A stretch of 64,000 nt of DNA from Roseiarcus sp963779095 (lineage in GTDB: Bacteria > Pseudomonadota > Alphaproteobacteria > Rhizobiales > Beijerinckiaceae), in contig CAVZWU010000004.1 of assembly GCA_963779095.1 (NCBI GenBank), positions 1-64,000 on the forward strand. The letters are read 5' to 3'. Each line of letters begins with the position of its first letter. The first letter of the stretch is position 1. The translations under genes were made by a program, and so were the position numbers. Under the pieces are notes generated by a model. The model did not search any database, was not told the DNA's origin, and was given only the letters and a program-made list of their open reading frames with translations. Positions 8,756 through 17,285 of the stretch are shown here, piece by piece.

Positions 8756-9742
8756 TTAGTTGTCTCTCTTCCTAAGCACCCGATTTCGCAATCGACCAAT
8801 TCGTTCAACGTAAAGTTCAACTATATCCCCGTCCTGGAGGTAACGGCCAAGCTCAAGACCACAGCCAAATCCCACAGTTCCAAATCCAATAAACTCGCCT
8901 GCTCTCAGCGTTTCGTCGCGGGATAAATATGATATAATCTTCGGTACGCTATGTAGCATTCCTGACGAATTTGACCTTCCCCAAAGTTCTCCATTTACAG
9001 TCACGCTTAGTTCTAGCGCCTCAGGACTAAGAATTTCATCGCGCGTGACTATCCAAGGTCCAATTGCGTTTGCCCCATTAAAACTCTTAGACTTCGCCGG
9101 GCCAAAGCCCGATTGCAACTCGTCAAATTGAAGATCTCGAGCAGAGAAGTCATTGAAGATCGCATATCCAAAAACAAATTCTTCGGCTTCGTCGAGTGAA
9201 ATATTTTCGCCATCGCGACCGATGAACATTCCAAATCCCAGCTCGAAGTCCATCACGTTACTGTGTGTTGGCCATACAATAGTCGCGTCCTGTCCAACTA
9301 CATTGTGCCTATTGTGAAAATAAAAAATCGGTTGCTGTTTGAAGATATCCGGAACTTTGGAAAGAGGCCGAAATTCACAATCATCTAAGCTAAGATTTTT
9401 ACGTTCAGCGCCAATGCGTCTCATTCCTGCACCTGCGGCGCAAATATGCTGAGGAAATAATGACATGTCGCAAATCTGCTCGGGTGTCGGAACAGGGGAT
9501 AGAAATTTAACGTCAGAAAGAGCTGCACTGCAGCCTGAGCTATCACCATAACGTCTAGTTAGTCTTTTAGCTTCGCCAAGAGCTTCCTCTCCAGCCTTGA
9601 TCAAATGCAACATATCTCGAAAATATGGCCTTGAGTTACCATCTCTGAGTGACGCCGCTGCCAAATCCAGTACACGCGAATTATCCTCGTCGATAACACC
9701 TATATAAGACCCCTCTTCTCGCATGAAAGTGCCGAGTTTCAC
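8756..9742 (-). CDS. Fumarylacetoacetate hydrolase family enzyme
   Basis: 328 residues, the size of single-domain FAH-fold proteins with an N-terminal extension. Metal-ligand regions are visible: HSNVMDFELGFGMFIGRDG (acidic ligands) and AIFNDFSARDLQ, followed by KSFNGANAIGPWIVTRDE and a C-terminal GEFIGFGTVGFGCGLELG. These enzymes cleave or decarboxylate beta-keto acids using Mg2+ or Mn2+. It is the last gene of a leftward cluster with a cyclase-family hydrolase and an ABC importer, so it probably handles a ring-cleavage or keto-acid intermediate of the imported compound. Base composition is clearly lower in GC than the flanking chromosome, with codons such as TTA and ATA, consistent with transfer. 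Confidence 0.85.
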   Translation of the reverse strand: MKLGTFMREEGSYIGVIDEDNSRVLDLAAASLRDGNSRPYFRDMLHLIKAGEEALGEAKRLTRRYGDSSGCSAALSDVKFLSPVPTPEQICDMSLFPQHICAAGAGMRRIGAERKNLSLDDCEFRPLSKVPDIFKQQPIFYFHNRHNVVGQDATIVWPTHSNVMDFELGFGMFIGRDGENISLDEAEEFVFGYAIFNDFSARDLQFDELQSGFGPAKSKSFNGANAIGPWIVTRDEILSPEALELSVTVNGELWGRSNSSGMLHSVPKIISYLSRDETLRAGEFIGFGTVGFGCGLELGRYLQDGDIVELYVERIGRLRNRVLRKRDN

Positions 9743-9808
9743 GATGCGTCTCTTCTCTGGACCCGATGCTCTGTCCTCGATAAGCGCGAATTTTTCCGCC
9801 GTCGCATT

Positions 9809-9909
9809 CTAGTGGTCAAAATCAAACGTAAAGTTCCGGGGCGCCTTCCGCAATTTCAAGGAGTTCTCCGGCTTGCAAGGGGTTCGAAGCGTTTGATTCT
9901 ATCCACTAG
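9809..9909. mobile_element. MITE-like element, copy 1 (IS630/mariner type)
   Basis: About 95 bp with terminal inverted repeats that match at 17 of 20 positions (CTAGTGGTCAAAATCAAACG on the left against CTAGTGGATAGAATCAAACG read inward from the right). The element is flanked by TA within a CTAG context on both sides, the target preference known for IS630-family transposons. It is ~94% identical to a second copy at 10943-11042 in the same orientation. No transposase is encoded. The right TAG provides the stop codon of the cyclase gene. Confidence 0.7.
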
Positions 9910-10881
9910 CTTCGGAGTTTCATCGCGACCGGCCGCATCGGCGAACCAGTAGCTCCGCGTATCCGTATGCACGCCCCAAAAAACGCGAATGTGAAAATCT
10001 TTTCCGCGGCCAGATCCTCCAGATTAACAATCTCCATTATGGGAATCCCGGCTTCCGCCAGAAGATACGTGTGGACGACCTGCCAGTTCTCCGGGTCCGC
10101 CGAGGGGGATTGCTCCAGCGTATGCGTATCAGAACCTATTGTAACAGCGCCCCCCATCGCGAGGAATTCAGCCCCTGCTCGGTTAATTCCTGGTGGGTTC
10201 GTCATGTAATTGGTCGGGTCGGGCCACGCGCGCATACGCCCCGTCCTGATCATTACCACGTCTCCCGGGAGTAATTCACAACCTTGATGCTTTAAGCACC
10301 CACTAAGATCATCCGCGCCGATCCCGTAACTGGGCGGCAGAGCGTCCACTCCGTGCATTGCGGCCACATCAAGTAAAAGACCCTCGAGCGATCACCGGTG
10401 GATGTTTGTCTGCTCCATTCACATCCCAGTGACGGCTCCCCAAATGGTCTTTCGCAGCATATCCGTTGAAGATCTTACCGCGATAGCCGAAATGATTTAA
10501 TGCATCTACATGGGTACCACAATGGGTATACATGGAGATTGCGTCACCGGAATAAGAGACCAGATGGTTATGCTCAAATCCTACCTTCATAGCGTCAGCA
10601 AGTTCCTCACCGCGGGGAGTGTGCGTCATCCATATCTGAAACCCCGGATCGTTCGCGGCGATCCAACCCGGCATGCCGATAAAATGATCTACAGACAAAT
10701 CGAAGATCTTGGTCGCGTCCGCACAACTCACAATTGCCTGACGTGACTCCGCATTTATCAGATTTAGCATTCCTATCTGGTCGCCTGAACCGAACGGGCT
10801 CTCGGTGACTTCGCGAAACGTCGCCGAGTACGCGGCGATTTTTTTCTTCATCGCCTCATCTACGTAGTGTGGAGTGCACAT
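9906..10881 (-). CDS. Cyclase family metal-dependent hydrolase, frame broken
   Basis: About 325 residues when the break is bridged. The N-terminal part (10881 to ~10375) includes the metal-binding signature HCGTHVDALNHFG of the cyclase/kynurenine formamidase superfamily (HxGTHxDxxxH). The reading then shifts by one base in a T-run near 10375 and continues with LLLDVAAMHGVDALPPSYG, PGDVVMIRTGRM and a terminal IRIRGATGSPMRPVA, all normal for the family. The start at 10881 has a good GGGAG ribosome binding site. Either a true one-base mutation or a sequence error. Such enzymes hydrolyse amides or esters; the substrate here is unknown. It lies between the FAH enzyme and the permease, and its 3' end coincides with a MITE. 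Confidence 0.75.
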
Positions 10882-10942
10882 GTCGGCTCCCTCTTGGTAA
10901 ATATCTATCCCTGCTCTTCCACGATTAAGTCGAAGAGTTGAC

Positions 10943-11042
10943 CTAGTGGTCAAAATCAAACGTAAAAGTCCGGGGCGCCTTCCGCAATTTCAAGGAGTTC
11001 TCCGGCTTGCAAGGGGTTCGAAGCGATCGATCTATCCACTAG
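10943..11042. mobile_element. MITE-like element, copy 2
   Basis: A ~94 bp direct repeat of the element at 9809-9909, again bounded by CTAG with TA at each inner edge. The left terminal repeat is identical to copy 1; the right one has changed (CGATCGATCTATCCACTAG), so the inverted repeat is less perfect. The CTAG at 11039-11042 includes the stop codon of the permease gene. The centre contains a small GGAGTTCTCC palindrome in both copies. Confidence 0.7.
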
Positions 11043-12060
11043 GCCCTTTGCCCTTTCCCGCCTGTCGCCCACGACAGGATCAGTGCAAATAGAATGATGG
11101 CTCCGTAAGCTGCATCGATCCAAAACGCTGGGATCTGGGAGAGAGTAAGAATGTTCTGCAACAGCCCGAGCAACAAACTCCGGTCAGAGCTCCGATCAGA
11201 CGTCCGCGACCGCCCTCCAAACTGACACCTCCTATAACCGCCGCTGCAAATACATAAAAAATCATGTTGGCCCCCTGGCTTGTCACAACGGAAGCAATCC
11301 TCCCTGTCAACATTAAGCCGGCTAAAGCTGAAAGAACCCCGCCTATTACGTAGACAGTCCAAGTGACACGTTCGACGTTAATGCCAGCAACGCGAGCAGC
11401 TTCCGCGTTCCCCCCAATTGCGTAAAGCGCGCGTCCCCAACGATGATATCGAAGCAAAAGACCAAACCCAAAATAAAGTAATCCAGCTATCAAAATTGAA
11501 ACAGGAATTCCAAATATCGTCCCACTTCCTAGGTAAAGGTAGACGGGCGGCAAACTGAACAACGTCTTCCCGTTAGTTATACCCATGGTCACCCCTCGAA
11601 GAAGGATCAGCATGGCTAAGGTCGTGATAAAAGCATTGAGGCGCATCTTGGTTACGAGGAAGCCATTTATAAAACCAACTAAGGCCCCAACTAAGAAAAC
11701 AACGCATATCGCCACATAAGGATTGATTCCGATCCCCGAGCCACCTTCACCGACGCTCGTCACAATTAGCCAACCCCCGACCATAGGAGCGAGGCCGACT
11801 ACGGACTCAAGCGAGAGGTCGAAACGACCCGCAATCACAATCATCGTTTCAGCAATTACCAGGATAGAAAGCTCCGACGATTGTTGGAGAATGTTCAAAA
11901 TGTTTCCGGTAGTAAGAAATGCGTCACTTATAAGAGCACCGATGACAATAGTTATCGCAATTACTGGTACTAAGGTAAGCTCGCGAAGACCAACCCCCGC
12001 TGAGCGCCAGATCGGCCTCGAATGACGCTCAAGCCGCGGAACAATGACCTCATCGAGCAT
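11039..12060 (-). CDS. Sugar-type ABC transporter permease, frame broken
   Basis: About 340 residues of the RbsC/BPD_transp_2 family, with ~8-10 hydrophobic segments, the FDLSLESVVGLAPMVGG segment (the equivalent of GGIDLSVGS, starting DLS) and the family hallmark IGGVSLEGGRGRLIGALTG near the C-terminus. One T is missing from a short T-run near 11175; after it the frame continues as LLLGLLQNILTLSQIPAFW to the stop at 11039. Likely a sequence error or a recent mutation. It follows the ATPase gene with an 11-base overlap and pairs with it and the upstream binding protein. The last codon is TAG inside a MITE boundary. Confidence 0.8.
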
Positions 12061-13588
12061 TGGGATCGAAGCCCTCTATTGAAGCAACCAATTCATCGTC
12101 AGTCCAACCCGCTCCAAACTCAGCGCGGACGCTTCCTTTAAATAAGACTATGACCCGATCACAGATTACAAGTTCATCAAGATCGTCCGAGACGATCAGA
12201 ACGGCCGTGCCCGCCGCGCGGGCGCGATTGGCAATTGCAAAGAGACTATTTTTGGAGGCGATATCCACGCCTTGGGTCGGGTGGACCAGGACAAGAACCT
12301 TGGGGGAAGGCGCCAGCGCACGACCGAAGACGCTCTTTTGCTGATTTCCCCCGCTGAGTTCAGAAATTGGTTGTTCAGTTGACGAAGTTACGATCTCCAA
12401 GGATCGAATGATGTTATTAGCCTCCCGATCCCGCTTCCGCGGCGAGATAAAGCCGGCCAAGCCTAATCGGTCCACTATGGTCATGGTCGCGTTTTCGGCG
12501 ACGGAGAGATGCGGAATTATTCCTCGAGCTCGGCGATCTCTCGGAACATATCCCACGCCGATCTTCTGAGCCATCGAGACATTTCCGGGAGGCACGTTTT
12601 CACCACACACGAAAATCGCGCCGTCTGAAGGCGTTTCGAGACCAGCAATCGCGTCCCCAATGAGTTCCTTACCGGATCCAACGAGCCCGGTCAGACCGAC
12701 GCACTCGCCAGATGCCACTTCAAAACTCACATCGCGGACTGCGTCGCCGAACTGAAGCCGCCGTACTTCCAGGTTGACCTTGGACCGGTCGGGAGGCCCT
12801 CCTTCCCATCCTCGGCCGCTCGCCTCTCGCATCGCGTCGCCTACCATCGCGCCGACGACTTTTTCGACGGGCATCTCAGAAAGGGCCGCATCGGCCACTA
12901 CCCGACCGTCTCTTAGGACAGTGACAGTTCGGCAAATATCATAAATCTCCTCAAGATAGTGGGAGATGTAAAGGAAAGTAACTCCGTTATCACGTAATTT
13001 GAGAATCCTTTCAAAGAGACGGGTTACTTCCCGCCCCTCCAACTCTGCAGTGGGCTCGTCTAAGATAATAAATCTTGTGCCCTGGCGGAGAGCTCTGGCG
13101 ATTTCGACGATATGGCGCTTTTCAACTGTGAGCGACCCAGCCAGTTCTCCGACATCAATCTGGAAACCCCACTCGTCTAAAACATCTTGAGCTTCACGCC
13201 TTAGTCGTGACCATTTAATCAAGCCCCCGGAACCAATTGGCTGGGAGTTTAGAAATAAATTCTCCGCAACCGTTAACTGAGGAATTAATGTCGATTTTTG
13301 ATAGACACATGCGACTCGATCACGCCACTTCTGAGGCGAGGCAACGTCGGGGGCGGGCTCCCCCAAAAATCGAATGAAGCCGGTATCGGGCCTCAGTATG
13401 CCGGTCAACAGAGCAACTAGAGTGGATTTTCCCGCGCCGTTCCGACCAACGAGTGCCTTCGACTCGCCGGCGTTTATTGTGATCGACACGCCTTGCAGGG
13501 CCTGACTGCCACCGAACCGCTTCGAGACATCCGTTGCCTCCGCGATCGGAAGGTCAGGCCTGCTCGCCGTTGACGCAGATAAAAGCAA
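12050..13588 (-). CDS. Sugar-type ABC transporter ATPase (two NBDs)
   Basis: 512 residues, the double-nucleotide-binding-domain layout of RbsA/MglA. NBD1: Walker A VGRNGAGKST near 50, Walker B FIILDEPTAEL near 178. NBD1 has a degenerate signature (SLTVEKRH instead of LSxGQ). NBD2: a P-loop-like GLVGSGKEL near 300, the signature LSGGNQQK near 424, and VLVHPTQGVD where the catalytic Glu is replaced by His. Such asymmetry is common in CUT2 ATPases, where the second site is often weakened. It energises the adjacent permease. Middle gene of the binding protein - ATPase - permease operon. Confidence 0.9.
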   Translation of the reverse strand: MLLSASTASRPDLPIAEATDVSKRFGGSQALQGVSITINAGESKALVGRNGAGKSTLVALLTGILRPDTGFIRFLGEPAPDVASPQKWRDRVACVYQKSTLIPQLTVAENLFLNSQPIGSGGLIKWSRLRREAQDVLDEWGFQIDVGELAGSLTVEKRHIVEIARALRQGTRFIILDEPTAELEGREVTRLFERILKLRDNGVTFLYISHYLEEIYDICRTVTVLRDGRVVADAALSEMPVEKVVGAMVGDAMREASGRGWEGGPPDRSKVNLEVRRLQFGDAVRDVSFEVASGECVGLTGLVGSGKELIGDAIAGLETPSDGAIFVCGENVPPGNVSMAQKIGVGYVPRDRRARGIIPHLSVAENATMTIVDRLGLAGFISPRKRDREANNIIRSLEIVTSSTEQPISELSGGNQQKSVFGRALAPSPKVLVLVHPTQGVDIASKNSLFAIANRARAAGTAVLIVSDDLDELVICDRVIVLFKGSVRAEFGAGWTDDELVASIEGFDPNAR

Positions 13589-13653
13589 GTATTTGCTTCC
13601 GGAAATCCAGAGTCACACAGTACTTTGACGCGCCTCAGCCTCTATGTTCTTCT

Positions 13654-14679
13654 TCAATCTTTAACCTGATTGCCCCAGAGGGATTTGTCATCCACATTCT
13701 GTTTTGTCACCAGTGGTGCGGGGAGAGCGTCCATCAGATTTCCGTTGAAGGTAATGATTTCGCTGTTGTGATCGGTAGGTCCAGGCTTGTATGTTTTGCC
13801 GTCGATGGCCCCCCGCAGATATTCAAAACCATATTTTACGTACAGGTCCAGCGGCTGTGAAATCGACAGATCCAACCACCCGTCACGTACAGCTTGAAGA
13901 GCTTGCGGCGCACCATCAATACCAACCAAGAAGACATGTCCTGGTTCGCCTACCTGTTTTAATTTACCAGCGCTCTTCAGGACGTTAAGCACCCCGGAGA
14001 TCATGCCCGCATCCGTTTGCATAAAAATGGCACCTAGATCTGGAGTTGCGGTCACTACAGTCTGGGTTACCGAGGTCGCAACGTCAGATTTCCAATATGT
14101 CGGCTTTTCGATTAGCTTTATATCAGGGAAAGTCTTGGCCAAGCACTCACGATAACCAGCTGAACGATCACGACCGTTGATTGTTGCGAGGTCTCCCATA
14201 AGAGATAGGGCGGTACCCTTGCCCCCAAGAGCTTTTCCGTTAGCCATACAAGCATCTACACCCATCTTGTAGTTGTTCGCTCGAACGATCATGGCCAATT
14301 TACCGCCGTTCGGCCCGATATCGAGCGAGACAACAGGAACGTTCTTGTCTTCAGCATACTTAAGAGCCGGAATAATGGCCTCGCTATCCGTTGCAATGAC
14401 AATTATACCACGCGCGCCCAACGCAATTAGATTGTGAAAGTCGGTAATCTGCTTGCCCGGATCTCTATCTGCGTTAGCGACCGGAAGTGTTTTGATGCCA
14501 TCCTTCTTCGCTCCATCCACCAACAAGTTCGCCTGTACGACCATAAACGTATTGCCCAAGAAGGGCATAGAAATCCCAAGCGTGTAAGGAGTGTCGGGGT
14601 AGGCCGCGGTTCCGATCATGGCACCACCGGCGCTGAGGGCGAGCGTGGCACCAACGATATACCTTCGACTAACCTTCAT
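13654..14679 (-). CDS. Periplasmic sugar-type substrate-binding protein
   Basis: 341 residues with an N-terminal signal peptide (basic MKVSRRYIVGATLALSAGG, hydrophobic core, likely cleavage after TAA around 26). Peripla_BP_4 fold: GISMPFLGNTFMVVQAN, then IIVIATDSEAIIPALKYAED and VPVVSLDIGPNGG, typical of ribose/xylose-type receptors. First gene of the leftward transport operon and divergent from the GntR gene, with a perfect 18 bp palindrome in the gap. The ligand is not predictable; the linked FAH, cyclase and hydroxyacid dehydrogenase genes suggest something other than a simple sugar. Confidence 0.88.
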   Translation of the reverse strand: MKVSRRYIVGATLALSAGGAMIGTAAYPDTPYTLGISMPFLGNTFMVVQANLLVDGAKKDGIKTLPVANADRDPGKQITDFHNLIALGARGIIVIATDSEAIIPALKYAEDKNVPVVSLDIGPNGGKLAMIVRANNYKMGVDACMANGKALGGKGTALSLMGDLATINGRDRSAGYRECLAKTFPDIKLIEKPTYWKSDVATSVTQTVVTATPDLGAIFMQTDAGMISGVLNVLKSAGKLKQVGEPGHVFLVGIDGAPQALQAVRDGWLDLSISQPLDLYVKYGFEYLRGAIDGKTYKPGPTDHNSEIITFNGNLMDALPAPLVTKQNVDDKSLWGNQVKD

Positions 14680-14736
14680 TTCGTGTCCTCCCTGTGCCGA
14701 CCAAAGTGGTTTCGGTCATTGCACTTGCTACCGTCG

Positions 14737-14754
14737 CATGTAGCATGCTACATG
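14737..14754. promoter_or_regulatory. Perfect 18 bp palindromic operator
   Basis: CATGTAGCATGCTACATG is a perfect inverted repeat placed between the divergent binding-protein gene (start 14679) and GntR gene (start 14811). FCD-type GntR regulators bind short palindromes in their own divergent promoters, so this is the likely operator for the adjacent regulator. Binding itself is inferred. Confidence 0.6.
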
Positions 14755-14810
14755 TCAAGCGCGAGCGAGTACCCGCTAGGGGAGGTTGGGCGGTTGTTGG
14801 GCAGAGGGCG

Positions 14811-15569
14811 ATGCAGGAAATAGACCAAATTCGCGAAACTTTGGCGGACAAGGTGCATGAAGCTATTCGAACTGCGATCGTGGTCGGCGATCTCGCGCCC
14901 GGTTCACTGCACTCCGTTCAGACGCTCTCCTCACGACTTAAGGTGTCACGGACTCCGGTGCGGGAGGCGCTCTTAAAGCTCGCCGATCAGGGGATGGTGC
15001 GTTTTGAGCGCAATAGGGGCGCACGCATCTTGCAAACCACGGTTCATGATCTCGAGGAAATTTTCTCTTTGAGGTTGCTGCTTGAGGTCCCTGCAACTTA
15101 CCGAGCGGCCCAACAAATAGGATCGATCGAGCTGCGACAATTGGCGTCCTCGGTGGAAAGCTTCCGCAAACTGATCCGAAACCTGAACGCTCGCGAGCAC
15201 CTTGAACTGGATGCTCATTTTCATCGTATCATCTTGCGAGCATCGGGAAATCGCCGTCTGGCGGATTTCATCGACAGCTTACGAGATTTGCAAATGATTC
15301 GCGGGTTCTCGGTGGTCCCAAAGGCTCGGCAGTTAGAAGAGATCTGCGTCGACCACGAGCGGATCTATGGTCACATTCTCGAGCGCGATGCGATAGGAGC
15401 AGCAATAGCTATGCGCGAACACCTGTCACTTTCGTCTCGCCTTTTAATTGCGGAAGAAACCGGTGTGGAGGGAGACACTAAAAACTTCGCACCAATTTGG
15501 GTGGACTTTGTTGAGCTTCAGAAGCAAGATTGTGAACGATTACAACGCGGTGTAAATCCAAAGACCTAA
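14811..15569 (+). CDS. GntR family regulator (FadR/FCD type)
   Basis: About 252 residues from ATG 14811 (GGGCGATG context with GAGGG upstream). The N-terminal winged helix has the GntR signature (DLAPGSLHSVQTLSSRLKVS and RTPVREALLKLADQGMV). The C-terminal all-helical FCD domain carries the metal/ligand residues in HLELDAHFHRIILRASGN and DHERIYGHILERD. These proteins repress catabolic operons until an organic acid binds. It is divergent from the ABC operon and upstream of the hydroxyacid dehydrogenase, so it probably controls both. Low GC, like the rest of this block. Confidence 0.88.
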   Translation: MQEIDQIRETLADKVHEAIRTAIVVGDLAPGSLHSVQTLSSRLKVSRTPVREALLKLADQGMVRFERNRGARILQTTVHDLEEIFSLRLLLEVPATYRAAQQIGSIELRQLASSVESFRKLIRNLNAREHLELDAHFHRIILRASGNRRLADFIDSLRDLQMIRGFSVVPKARQLEEICVDHERIYGHILERDAIGAAIAMREHLSLSSRLLIAEETGVEGDTKNFAPIWVDFVELQKQDCERLQRGVNPKT

Positions 15570-15749
15570 TTGACGGATTTAGAGCAATAAAGGCTTCTTA
15601 CTTCGATTATTCTACTTAGAGAGAAGACTACAGGACATGCGTATCTGATGATGAAGTGTAATAAAATGCCGGACAACGTATCAAAGAATTGTGTCGGCGG
15701 TTCACTATCTAGGTAGCAAAATATTCTCAATGAGATCCTGGAGTAAACT

Positions 15750-16736
15750 GTGCCAAGGATTGAACTATTGCTGCCGGAGCCCGTATTGCCCAGCGCCCAA
15801 CGCGCCATTGATGAGAGATTTGTTGGTCATCGACTTTGGGAAGCGGCGGACAAAGATAGCTTTATCCGACAAATCTCGAGTCGTGTTCGCGGCATCGCTC
15901 GAGGTCGTCATTGCACAATTGGACGATGGTTAATCGATCGGTTGCCTAACCTTGAGATAATCGCGGGATTTGGTGTTGGTTATGACGGAATTGATCTACA
16001 GTGCTGTCGAAGCCGCGGTATCGTCGTCACAAATACCCCGGACGTTCTTACTGAAGAAACCGCCGACGCTGCGTTAGGTTTACTGTTGATGACTGTTCGA
16101 GAACTTTCTGCTGCTGAGCGATATCTGCGCTCTGGCAAGTGGGTTGCGAAAGGGAACTATCCCCGATCTCAGGCTACACTTCGCGACAGAACCATCGGTA
16201 TGGTCGGACTAGGCCGAATTGGTAAAGCTGTAGCCAAGCGCATCGAAGCGCTTGGGAGGCCGATTGTTTATCACAGTCGACGACCCAATGAAAACGTCGC
16301 CTATGAGCATTATTCCGATTTGCTTTTAATGGCTCAAGAAGTCGACACCTTGGTCGTGCTTTTGCCGGCAACGGAATCGACGCGTCATAAGATTTCAAAG
16401 CAAGTGATTGCCGCATTGGGTGAAAGGGGGATTCTAATTAATATGGGGCGAGGCAGCGTAGTGGATGAGACCGCGTTGGTGGAAGCTTTAGTGAACCGGC
16501 AGATATTAGCTGCGGGGCTCGATGTGTACGAAAATGAACCTAACGTTCCCGAAGCACTACTTTCGCTCGAGAATGTCGTTCTTCTCCCTCACGTAGGATC
16601 CGCCTCGATCTATACGCACGATATGATGGGTCAGCTCTTAGTAAAAAATCTTCAGTCGTGGTTTGAGTTGGGTGAACCTGTTACCCCTGTCCCAGAAACG
16701 CCATGGAGAAAAGTTGGAGGTCCTCTTGCAGGCTGA
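15750..16736 (+). CDS. D-2-hydroxyacid dehydrogenase
   Basis: 328 residues, start GTG 15750 with GGAG at 15740-15743. The catalytic domain is interrupted by a Rossmann domain with GMVGLGRIGKAVAKR (GxGxxG near residue 155). Active-site residues are visible: the Arg in INMGRGSVVDE, the Glu in DVYENEPNVPE and the His in LLPHVGSAS. It would interconvert a 2-keto acid and a D-2-hydroxy acid with NAD(P)H, as in glyoxylate/hydroxypyruvate reductases. It lies 180 bp after the GntR gene in the same direction and shares the low GC of the block. Confidence 0.88.
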   Translation: MPRIELLLPEPVLPSAQRAIDERFVGHRLWEAADKDSFIRQISSRVRGIARGRHCTIGRWLIDRLPNLEIIAGFGVGYDGIDLQCCRSRGIVVTNTPDVLTEETADAALGLLLMTVRELSAAERYLRSGKWVAKGNYPRSQATLRDRTIGMVGLGRIGKAVAKRIEALGRPIVYHSRRPNENVAYEHYSDLLLMAQEVDTLVVLLPATESTRHKISKQVIAALGERGILINMGRGSVVDETALVEALVNRQILAAGLDVYENEPNVPEALLSLENVVLLPHVGSASIYTHDMMGQLLVKNLQSWFELGEPVTPVPETPWRKVGGPLAG

Positions 16737-17241
16737 TTCCCAGTGACAGCCTCTCGTGCTTCACACGGGCGCCGCCAGGCTCTGAATTGGCGGAAGGCCG
16801 CCGAGGTGCCCGCTTTCTTTTTTCCGGCGATCTGTGCGGGGCCGGGGACAACTTGGGTACCCGGCCTGAAGGTCGGTGACCGTTGGTGCTGGTGTGGCCT
16901 CGCTGGCGAGAAGCGTTCGAGGCAGGCCAGGCCCCCGCGTGGTCTTGCGGGCTACGCACGAAGGCGCTCTGGACCACTGTGGGCTTGCATGTCTCAAGCG
17001 GTTCGCGTGAACCTTGCCTGCCTGACGCTCACGCACGACACTTGTCGCGAAGCTTCCGCCGCAGGATCCGGGCTTTCGGTTACCTTGCGGTTACAGTTTC
17101 GGGGCGACGCATCCGTGCACTGCTGTTCAAGGACGTCCACTCGGGTTCAAGGAACTGCTCTGACCGCGCTTCGTGAACTGCTAAGGACTTTCGAAGATCG
17201 CCGTGAACAGCGACGCAGTCTTTCAACACATACTCTGCGTG
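16737..17241. other. Non-coding junction, no gene recognised
   Basis: About 500 bases between the dehydrogenase and a tRNA fragment. GC rises again compared with the preceding block. Open stretches exist on both strands, but none has a ribosome binding site, family motifs or sensible codon use. It probably represents the distal edge of the island. Confidence 0.4.
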
Positions 17242-17285
17242 GTTCCTAAACCTGGGGTCAGAGGTTCAAGTCCTCTCCGGGACGC
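17242..17285 (+). repeat. tRNA-Arg(CCT)-like 3' fragment, candidate attachment site
   Basis: Starting in the anticodon loop (TTCCTAA, anticodon CCT), the sequence continues through a variable region, a perfect T-arm (AGAGG, loop TTCAAGT, CCTCT) and an acceptor strand ending CCGGGACG. Upstream there is no D-arm or 5' acceptor strand, and the 5' anticodon stem does not pair with ACCTG, so this is not a complete tRNA. A tRNA 3' half that begins at the anticodon loop is what many tyrosine integrases leave at the distal end of an island. The intact tRNA gene is not in this window. Confidence 0.65.

Noticed and set aside
10360..10385. Programmed frameshift in the cyclase gene
   Set aside because: The T-run could slip, but many other genes in the window have similar one-base breaks and the family is not known to use recoding.
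16743..17249. Plus-strand open stretch of 168 codons before the tRNA fragment
   Set aside because: No ribosome binding site, no motifs, and a Cys/Arg-rich composition unlike nearby genes.
17242..17285. Complete tRNA gene
   Set aside because: The 5' acceptor strand, D-arm and 5' anticodon stem are missing; only the 3' half is present.
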